A stretch of DNA of 15,802 nt. Origin: Dunaliella salina (taxonomy: Eukaryota; Chlorophyta; Chlorophyceae; Chlamydomonadales; Dunaliellaceae). A program made the position numbers and the translations under genes. Position 1 is the first letter of the stretch. The number at the start of each line of letters is the position of its first letter. Of the stretch, positions 1 to 10,000 are shown one piece after another. The DNA is taken from the NCBI GenBank assembly GCA_002284615.2, contig MU069472.1, forward strand, positions 1,242 to 17,043, written 5' to 3'. The notes under the pieces are model-generated. The model did no database searches. It saw only the letters and a program-made list of their open reading frames with translations, and was not told the origin of the DNA.

Positions 1-65
<65 letters not shown>

Positions 66-102
66 ATGCGCATGCGCGTGCATGCATGCGTGCGTGCGCA
101 TA
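1..102. repeat. TG microsatellite and perfect alternating pyrimidine-purine tract
   Basis: Thirty-one TG dinucleotides (1-62) run into a mixed TGCGCATGCG-type tract. All 102 bases alternate pyrimidine and purine without a break until A103. Such tracts favour left-handed Z-DNA. The tract lies about 320 bp before the predicted start codon, and the window cuts its left end. Confidence 0.93.
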
Positions 103-421
103 ATAAGGTGATTCAGAACAGGCTTATGAGTCTAAATGCTGGCAGCTGAGATGTATTGGCTGAGCTCTTGGACTTGCTTGAGTGCTTGCCAAGGTACATG
201 CAAAGATTACAAAGCCCCACTTCCGCTGGCAAATGTGCCATGTCTGTGTTCCGCTTGGCCTTGTGAGGGACGGCAGTGGAAAAGCATTTAGTGCAAGAGC
301 ACATCTCAATCTAGCGTTTCCTTGGTGTCATCAGCATGAGGGCAGCAGAGGGAAGCAGGATTGTACTCTCACTTTTCTACGTTGATGTTGCTCCCCCCTT
401 GTGCAGGTGCCACCCACAGCC
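103..421 (+). promoter_or_regulatory. 5' flank / probable 5' UTR
   Basis: No TATA box or other core element is convincing. An in-frame TGA at 383 limits the coding start to ATG 422. CCCCCCTTGTGCAG at 393-406 looks like an acceptor, so the 5' UTR may itself be spliced and the true promoter could lie further upstream. Confidence 0.3.
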
Positions 422-628
422 ATGATTAGCTGCTTTCGCTCGGTTGCAGTTCTGCTCGTGGTGCTGTATAGGCTGCACAAGGGCCAGTGCTCCAATCTGG
501 CAGGCGAGAATTTTGTGGGCCCTAAGGACCCGGGGCGCTGCATGAAGCTTGAAGAGAAGTGTGACTACCCTATTCCGGACCCCCGGAAATGCTGCGACGG
601 CCTTTCATGCGAGCCGTTCTTTCACAAG
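422..628 (+). CDS. Exon 1: signal peptide and first Cys module
   Basis: Encodes residues 1-69. MISCFR is followed by a hydrophobic stretch (SVAVLLVVLY) and RLHKGQC, a plausible secretory signal with cleavage near residue 22. The mature start holds C23, C40, C47, then CCDGLSC (57-63), the first copy of the C-x-x-G-L-S-C motif that returns in exons 2 and 3. The exon ends FFHK at a GTGGGC donor in phase 0. The frame reads on to a TAG soon after, but the next exon fits the Cys pattern far better. The start is chosen as the first ATG after an in-frame stop. Confidence 0.75.
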
Positions 629-3600
629 GTGGGCTGCAGGCAACTGATAGAATAGAACTGTTGTTGGGGAATCCAATAAGGCCTTACCACAGGCTTCAGT
701 CTCCGCATTTCAAGATCTTGACTGTTGTCTTTGGAAGCCCAGAGAGCCATCTGTAAGGGGCTGCAGGACCCATTCCACGAACAGGGAAAAAGGCATGGTA
801 AATGCGTGCCCAGGATCAATTACCCTCTCAAGCAGGCAGAGTCAACTTGTTGACCTTCGTGTGCTGAAGCTTCAGCTACCAATGAATGACTAAGACTGTC
901 CTTCCGGCATCCTCAAAGGCTCTTACAAAGAGTATTAGTCGCAGCCTCGCCTCTTCTGATACTGTGTGCAAGAAGGGGCTTGCACTTGATAGCTGTCCAA
1001 ACCTGTGCTCACCTCCCCCAGTCTTGGACTTGGCCCCTGGATTGAGCCCCTGTGGCGGTGGAGCTGGAGGTTGAGGTGGACGCAGCATGCACACATCTCA
1101 GGTCTTTCCATTTCCTGAACCCACGCCCCTGGCGAATGTGGCCTGAGCAGCTTTTCCTTCTCCTTTTCCTTCCCCCTTACAAACACTCCCTGCCCCTGTT
1201 GCCTGTGTGTAAAGTGCTACCACGAGCGTCGACAGTTTGGAGAGCCATGCTCAGGAGTACCCCAGTGCGACACCGGCTTATCTTGCCGCACAGACCCACA
1301 AGATTTGAAATTGAAGGTGAGCTGGGTGAGCATGGATGCACCAGCTGTACATCAAAAGGCGGGAAGTAAGAAGCACAGTGGCCTCCTACGACAGATGCGC
1401 TCAATCTAATGGCAGTCAGATGGCTGTTTGGGAGGAAGGTCAGGAGCAATTGCAGTGTTGAGCACTGCTGCCATTGTGATTGCTTTGCATGAATGAAATG
1501 ATCACTCATTGCTCAAAGCGGAGGCATCCCCTGTGCTACTTATTGGGGTTTGCCGTTACCATATTTTTGGCTAAGTGGCAATGTTCCAGTTCCATGCCAA
1601 GCACATGCATTACAGTTTCACAGGAGAGCACTGTTTTTGCACTGTTTTTGCCAGAGCAGGGGCATGGAAAGATGGACAAAAGGGGAAATAGTGGTGGTCA
1701 GTTTCCACGTCCAAAGATATGATTTCACCCTGTTGTGCAATGTGCTTAATCGCCTGTGAAAAATTCATGCGCCGGAAAAAAATGTGGGTGGCTGTATCAT
1801 AGCTTTCTTCACATTCTGCAATCATCTGCAGTGTTTCCACGTTGAGGGGAGGATGGGCGAGCCCTGCACCAGGAGCAACCTCAAGAATGATCCGCAAGGC
1901 AGCTGCCAAGATGGGCTCACGTGCCATTCTGTCGTCAGCGTCTGCGGCCCAGGGAGGGAATTCGACATCCACAATGATGTATCTTGTAAGGGGTGAGTTA
2001 CAGATGCGGCAACATCTGAGAGCTAGACTGGGCATCGAGGACAAGCTCCACAGCTCTGTGAGCTGCATGACTTCTGTGTCGCTCTTTGGTGTGGTGTCAC
2101 GCGCGCTGTTTACTGCTGTATCAAGTTTGCTGCTGGAGACCAGTTGGGAAGGTCGTTTCCGAGGTTTTGGGCTGATTATCCCGCCGACAGTGGGGACCTG
2201 AATTGAAAAGGAAAGGAAAGGATTACGCTTGTCAGATGACTGCGTGCATTAAGGGAAGGTATAAGTACCCCACCGATGCCCCCAGTCCGAATCGAACTGA
2301 GAACCTCCCGCAGTCCCCTCGCTTAGCAGTGTAGCGACATGCCGAGGTCGGAATGCTAATTTTCTTTTCTAAAGTCAAGTATGCATGAATGCATGGATCT
2401 CCCTCAAATGTGCTCGAGGTATCACGTGTGTCCACTGTTCCTTGAGTGGGCAGCCATGGTGATTCTGCCTGCAAAGCTCTTCTTTTCAACAAGGAGGTCA
2501 TGCAAAGGAAGAGAGAGGCACATGATGGAAGACAGCTGGTATTTTTTGGAAATTGAAAGATACACTTGCACACGTCAATTTGCTCATATGCACTGTCATT
2601 TTTGATTTAGGCAAAAGGCAATAGTGACTTCTGCAAATTGAGCCAACCAGCTTGTTCCTTCATGCAATTCTCACACCCTAACTGAAACAAGGTGTATCTG
2701 CTGCGCCCAGCTTTGCAGCTTGCTCCTATTGGTCAGTTGTCAGGCGGCCTTTGTTGCTGAAAATGTTCTTCACTTGGACTGCTTGGCAACTGTCTCTGGA
2801 CAACCGAGCATCATCCGTAATGTCCGTAATGGAGATCATATTCACCAATCATTATAAGTGGGTCCCCCCAAACTTTACTGGCCTTGGATCTACCTGAAAA
2901 TGGCCTCCAACTCCACCTGCAACTCCACCCAGGGACAGTTCTCCCTTTCTTCTCTTTTCATCCATATCACTCGTACACCACTGTCTTCCTGCACACTGTG
3001 GCATCCAGAAGCAGGAACAGTAAAAAACAAAAATAAGTGACCATTCTTGCCTGCTGATTTCCTCCTCGGGGGGCAACGCCTGGAATCTGTTTCAGACCGC
3101 CACCGGCCTTTTGACACCTTTTCTTTGCAGTAATTCTTGCTTGCTGCGCTGACTGTTGGGTCTTTCCTAAATGCATGCTGGTTAGTCCAGCTAGACTTTT
3201 ACTTTTACCTGTTTGCTAAAACGGCTTTGCTCGGCAGCAGAAACAATAAAAAAACTCATCGGCCAGCCATCCTTATTATGTAATTATATTATATTATATA
3301 ATTATAATTAGTAATTAATTAATTTAGATACCCAAAATTTTAAGAAATTTGTGATGGGCTCAGATATTCCCAAGGTTGGACGGACCTTAGAGGTGGAATG
3401 CGCAGCCAGTCGCCGGCGTAACGATGAGTGTACAAACAAATGAGGGGAGAGGAGGGCCCTAATGTGGCGGAGGAGGAGCTGCAGGAGGCCAACGAAGCTG
3501 TTACTGCAGCTGAGCAGGTGTGTTTGCTTGCATGCATGCCTGTGTGTAATGATAAATGGGGATACTGGATATGAACCCAGCACGCCGAGCGCAAGCATGT

Positions 3601-3984
3601 GCAGCTATTTGAAAAGAATACTGATATCCCCGGAGAATCGGAGATGCACCTACGGGTTTTCAGCGAATTGAAAATAGGTTCTGAGGCGTTCTGAAAACGT
3701 TCTGAGATGCAAGCATACGGATACCGAATTATATCTTATGAATTCTAATATTGCTCTGATTTTATTGCCTGACCTGCATCGTTGCAGTCAGTTCCATGTT
3801 AAGATATCATAGGAAATAATCCAGCCTGGCTAAAGTGTGTGCGAAATTTGGGCAGGTGGAGCCCTTCTATGAAACAATGCCGACGCTTGCCAAGAAAACG
3901 TTTGGCGTTTTAGGCGGCGGTCACACTGGCTCAACGACTTACATATTATTATATATGATTGTATTCATTTGGATTGTATTATTA

Positions 3985-4028
<44 letters not shown>

Positions 4029-7000
4029 TTTATTTTTATTATCTTTTTGATTATTGTTTATAAAGATTAAAATTTGTGTATATCCTTTGCTCTGCTCTCT
4101 CTGCAGTCTGTTCGACAAGGATAAATCTGAGCGAGTTGGGCGCCAAGTCCGTCCACTCCTCCGCGATGACCAGAACAAGGCAAAAGAGACCGAATTTGCT
4201 TACACAGAGGGCGCTGTAACTAGCGCTGGGGCGGGGGTTGTTGCATCTTTTGAGATAGGTCGGTCCAGTCAAAAGTGATGCTCCTTGGACATTCATACCT
4301 TGTTCACTCTTGCATTGTTCTCCATTGTGGTAGGGCCAAACAAAATTGATGCACCTTGAATATGTTCCCTTTCTTACACTTGCATTATCCTCATGGTGGT
4401 AGGATCTTTCACTCTTGGGTCTTCATTTCCATAGCACCATCTGCATTGTAGTTATACCAGGTAAAGTGGATGAACCTTAGATTCTTATCTCATGAGTCAT
4501 ACTTTTATCTTCACTGGAAGTATTGACACATCACCGTCAATATAAGCTTTTCCTCCTTCTTCATTCGCAACATCACCTTTGGAGCCAATTGATTCATACC
4601 TACATGCGCAACATCTGAAATAATCAAACAAAGCTCATTAGCTCCTTTATCCAAGTCTTGCTTGATGTTGATTTACCAATTTTCAAACTTAATTTTTTTG
4701 TGTAAATTGTAAGGGTTACTGTGTACCTGCAGGCACTGCTTACGGACCTTCCGGCGAATTTGGATGCTACAAGACAGAGTGGTGCGTGGGCAGAGGGGGG
4801 GGGGGGGAGTGGATAGATCCAATGGACCTCACAAGGGGCATTAATTGCTGTGGCTTTTTTGTTACAAGGCCATCGTGCGGCATAGCACGAGCTGTTGCCA
4901 TCTCTTGTATGCTTACCTGGCCCTGCCTGCCATAGAGCTGAAACGTGGAAGGTTGCTAGGTTACAGAGGTACAATGGGGGGATGGACTTCAGCCAGGTGG
5001 TTTGCCTGGTGGGCTTGCTGGCTTGCACCAGATTCACGAAAAAACATTAACATGATAGGAAAAAAGTGCTCAGCATCACATGTCTGCTTCTGCATAATGT
5101 GCATGAAGTGATCTATACAAGCCTCAGCAACAATAGAAACCATATGGGTCCTGCAAATATGTCCTGTGCAATCCTGCAGGCATTTCAGAGAAAAGATGCT
5201 GCAAAGCTGTTCCTCCTCCTTGTAGGGAGTGTTCAGCTGCCACCGCTTTTTCTTTCTCTTTAACCTGCACATGTGATGTAATTCAGAAAAAAAAGGTGCT
5301 TGAGTAGGTCAGTTGATGACAGATCCTTCGTCCATCACAGGGCCATCCGCAGCTTGGCTTGAGCTGACCCTACTGCCATCTCTTGTGCATCAGTCTGACC
5401 CAGTGTGCCGCGCTGCTGTCTGCTACAGAGCTGAAATGTACATTTTGAAGAAGCTGATGATGGGAGTGCAATGTGCCTGCTTTCCACTTGCATTGCCCCT
5501 GATTGGAGAGCGAATCTTTACTCACAAAATGCTTGTCCTGGTGGTGGTTTTCGCAGTATTGGAGGGCAATTGGACGTCTCCGCAGACATTGGCTATGCCA
5601 AGAGCGTGTACTACTACTGGGGCAGCATCGCCGGCACGAGTGTTCTAGCTGAAGTTGGGGTCGGGCCTGATCTGGGCCTAAAAATTGACCCTGGGACTGT
5701 CTCAGGACTCATCTTTGCTGTGGAAGGGGGAAACATTATTGGCTGGTCTCAAGCGTACACTGTGGGCTGGTCTCTTGTCCCTTTTGTCACTGTAGGCAGC
5801 GTGAAATGCGAGACAGACATGAACTCCATCCCTGTCCGTGAGCTGCTCGATGCCAATGACCTTAAAGGTTACGCAGAGGAGCATGATTTTAAGGTGAGCG
5901 TGTGTTTCTGAGTCTTTTGCATTCTGTTTCTGGGAATTTGCTTGCTTTTTCCCAATGATAAACATGCTAAAGCGCTGACAAATTTGGCCAGATGTCGAAT
6001 TTTTAAACTGCCTTGGAGGTGAGCAGTTACCAATTGCTTTACGTTCTGCATCTGATTTGAATCAGCAAGCTCTTGCTGGCACATTGGATTTTCTTGGAAC
6101 CAGGCAATCCAGCATGCCTGGCCTTTGCTGCTCGTTCCTACACTTTTGTGTGTCATTTCACACTTTGCAACCCCCCACTCATGTTTCTGTATGCATCTGC
6201 ATTCCTCCAAAGGTCAACGCGGTATACACCACAAACTGGGCCCAGTGGCGGAGGTAGGTGCATAAGAGCTGCAGTGAAAATTTCCATCAACTGCAAAAAG
6301 GGCAAAACCTTGGTGTCCAGTCCACAATTCAGGGAGAACAAGGCCTACAAAGATCATGCTGTGTTTGCTTGAATGTTTGCATTAGAAGGCAATGGTGGTC
6401 GGATACCCAATCAGAATTGGAACCTGACAACTCTACACAGACTGCAAGGTCTTGGTCATGCTTGGAAAATGGGAATCCGCATAATCTTGATCTGTTGCAC
6501 ACACTATGTCATCCAATGTTTTGAATTCTAGGCGATTTTGTAAAATGTCGGTAGTAGAACAGACAAGCGAGGAAGTCACATTTCGTCCTTGCACAGCTGC
6601 TCTTTGTCAGGCTTTAGGTGTCATCTCTGCCTTCATCATACCCTGCAAGTGGAAGTATTGTATGGTGTGGCATGGGCTTTCCTGAATTGGGCTGTTGCTG
6701 CCCACCTCTCCTCCAATCATGAGCTGCAAGCAAGAACTTTTGACAATTTTCCAATGCGCTTATAAATGACCTCCAACTCTTAGAAATGAGCTCCATTCAT
6801 CTCTTTGCTTAGACAACCAGTCGGCATTGCCGTGCATGGATGGCATGACAATTGCGCACGCGCCTGTGTTCGCTCCATGAAGAAGCTTCAACAACATCAA
6901 TGCTGCTTGCCCTTCTGTTCTGTTTGCAGCTCTGGAAATGCCGGGAGACCTGAATTCTGTGACAAGTACGCCTACGAGCCCAAGCACCTTGATGGCAGCT

Positions 7001-10000
7001 TGTATACCCACATCTTTTATGCCTTTGCCATGGTGCGGATGCATGCAGAATCATTCATAAGCAAAGTCAGTATGGATGCCGGAAAAAGGACAGAAACAAT
7101 CGTTTAGAATTGCAAATCATTTCACTTTGCAGTTTTGCTTGATGCTCAGTCACAATTCACTTCAGCAACTGTTTGCATGACAAGGCCAATTACATGACCT
7201 CATTGAAGCACTCCGTGCCTTCCGTTCCGTGCTGCGAAAGGCGGCTGGTAGTACTTGAAAGCACTCCTGCTTCTCATTGGAATCAAGGGAGGCGTTCTTT
7301 CATGCAATCTCTCTCTTTTCTACCGTTTGCTTTGCTGAAAGGCAAAGATTGATGCAAGCTTCTGTCCAACACTACAGGTCAGCCACTCGGGATACAGGGT
7401 GTGAATCAGCATGTTCCTAAAGATAGAGTAATAAATTACTGGCGTAACCAGAAACACCTTCCCTGTGTTGAGAAAACTTCACTTCAAAGGGCTTGAGACC
7501 TCATATCACTGTATCCTGCTATGGTTGCATTATGAAGATCCTCACCTCATCTTCATACACACATGAGTGCCTGAAAGGGCTGAGCAAGAGTGCTTGAATC
7601 ATCAGATCAGCCCAGCCACAGCATTGCCTCCCGGTGAAGACTTCATTTTTGCCATTGTGTGCGTGGCCAGAGTTGCAGCTGTCTTCTGGAGTCACGGTAC
7701 ATGTCGCCAGTCCTCCTCTCTGGGGTGTCCTTCCCCCAATTGATAAATGTTTTCATAGTTCATTACAGGCAAATAGCGACCTACCTAGACACTGACAAAG
7801 GACAAATCCACACACCCACTATTTTCCCCCCTGCTCAGCATCTTGCTCACAAAAGGAGATTGATCATTGTGCCTGTAACAGACGTGGAATCATTTGCGTT
7901 GAAGCATAAAATTACAGAAGTAAAAACAGTTCCAAGGTGGTGTTGTGGGCTTTTTGGGTGGTCTGAGGCCAGGAGAGTGATCTGGGGTCCTCTGACACCA
8001 GTTTTTTGACACCAGGTTTTTGACACCAGTTTTTTGAGAACATAGTTTCTAGGTGTCTGTAATGCTTGGCAAGGTCAGATTTGGAAATGTAGAGGGAATG
8101 ATCAACTTGAGTGTTATGGGCCAGTCGCCCCTCTGTGAAAGTCTGCAGTAGAGGGTAACAGAAGGACCCAATGTGGCAACTGCAGGGCTGATAAGCAGGG
8201 CTGACAACTTGAGCCAGAATTTGCAACTTAATAATGAAGACTTCATTTGAGAGGCAGCTTCCAGGAATTTCATTGCGTGCACATCAGGGGTCAAGGTGCA
8301 TGCCTTATCATAAGATTGGCACTTAGATATGCTGTGTAGATATGCCAGTAGGCAGCTTTTCTTGTGCCTTTGCTATCCTCAAAATCAATGTAAGCAAGCA
8401 TCACATTAAAAAAAAAAGAATTATCCGAGCTCCTTTTGGCTACCAATCCTTGTTGCAGGTCACACCATCATTCGAAGTCGTGGATTTGGAGGAAAATGAG
8501 TCGGAGCTCATTGAAGGCCTTCCGGGTGGGCCTGAAAAACTCATCAGCATCGGAGGGTGGAGTTTCAGCCGATCCAAGGAGATCTTTGAGTGAGTTTTTC
8601 CACCAGGTCTGGTTGGCCTCAATCTGCGGCAATCTTGCTAGGCAGCTTGAACCTTTGCTCAATTGCTCCCTATGAAATGTTGGGCGTTGGGCTGGCTCCA
8701 GAGGAATCCTATCCACTGAACAGGGGGGAACCTGGCGTGACCCAGCAGTTTAGCTGAATCACATTTCCGAAAGGGACGTGGGGGTTGTGGGTTCAAATTG
8801 AAGGAGGTTCAACAAAGTGTTAACGCCCAGGTTATTTCATCTATGATGCTTGGGGGCTTGTCCTGCTTGCGTAGCCTTCCTTTCATCCTGAATCGGGTGT
8901 TTTATCCATCAGATGTTTTATCCAAAAACGCGCGTTTAATCCAGAAACACATCTTGGGGTCTGGCCTCACCAGTTCCCGATGAACTCTGATGAAAACAAT
9001 GAGGGGAAATCGGCTCACCATGTGCTAGGCTGGGGAAAAAGAGGGGGAAAACAACTCTTTTTCAAATGCGCAGACCTTCCCATTCACAAATAAGCGGGAA
9101 TTAGAATCTTTGATTTCAAGTTGCTCTGAGATTCCTTACCAAACTGTGATATGCCGAGCATCACCCACCACTGGCAACTTGACACAGGATGAAAGTCTCC
9201 AATGGCAACAATGGCAACAAGAAGCCTTTGTGTGTCTTTGATTCCTGTCACTTATCCAAGATCAGTGCAGCTCATTTTAACTGCACGCAGGCCTGTAACA
9301 AATAGGCTTTTATTTGGGGGGGCCAATATACTCATTAAGGGTTGGGGGGGGGGGGCGCTGGGCAATCTCTTGCAGCCATGAGCTTGCCAGGAAGTCTGTA
9401 AGCCTGGAACCAAAGAATCATGTATCTGAGCACTATTTCACGCCGCCATCTCACGCACCTATCCCATCTTCACAGGGGCACCGACGCTAAAACCATCTTC
9501 CCTGCCATGGCTCGGAGCAGCACAGGCCGTGCCACATTCATCGCCTCGGCCATTGACTATGCAAAACGCAAGGGTTTCCAAGGCATTGATCTAGTACGTC
9601 CGCACATTCAACCCACATCACCTGAAAGCAGCTACCGCGCTGCGCCTGCATGGCCTCATTATCATTGCATGGGTCACCCTTTAAAATCTACAATGATGAC
9701 CGCGCACGTGGCCTGCTTATTGTCGTGTGCCATCATCCGTGTGTGCCGGCACCTTGTGTGCTCAAAAGCATGGCGTTGGCTTCATCACACTTTCCACACT
9801 GCTGACAACCGCTTACATACACTACGCAACACACAAGTGCACACCCATTCTCATACATTCACACAGCTCATCCTCCCTGCCCCCACTCACACTCACACCC
9901 ACACCCACATCCACAGGACTGGGAGTACCCTAACTATGAAAAAACAGGTGCGTTAGGTGCGCTTTCAGTGCTCATGCATTTCTATCCTTGATGCCTTCAT

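Larger units (their letters stand above)
1993..4106 (+). other. Intron 3, repeat-rich
   Basis: GTGAGT donor, strong CTGCAG acceptor. It holds a tRNA-like/SINE-like block (about 2200-2345), an AT-only patch (about 3280-3330), candidate exon 3a, three GTTCTGA copies near 3677-3708, and a TTA microsatellite. Nothing recognisable was seen in 2346-3270. Confidence 0.65.

Noticed and set aside
1610..2068. 152-codon minus-strand ORF
   Set aside because: It lies antisense over exon 3 and flanking intron, with no recognisable domain, and is explained as a shadow of the coding exon.
3540..3600. Minus-strand GGGTTCATATCC as a tRNA T arm
   Set aside because: No A box or cloverleaf at the right distance, and T-stem pairing is poor.
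3939..4178. Poly-Asn (minus) and poly-Leu (plus) ORFs
   Set aside because: They are translations of the TTA microsatellite.
4054..4278. Standalone 74-codon gene
   Set aside because: Its core is exon 4, flanked by a strong acceptor and in phase with exons 3 and 5; its ends are intron sequence.
5313..5648. 111-codon + strand ORF
   Set aside because: Mostly intron 5; it overlaps exon 6 in the wrong frame.
9420..9956. 178-codon + strand ORF as a single unspliced gene
   Set aside because: Only residues from 9476-9593 match GH18. The rest is intron, low-complexity Thr/His, and exon 11 is in another frame.
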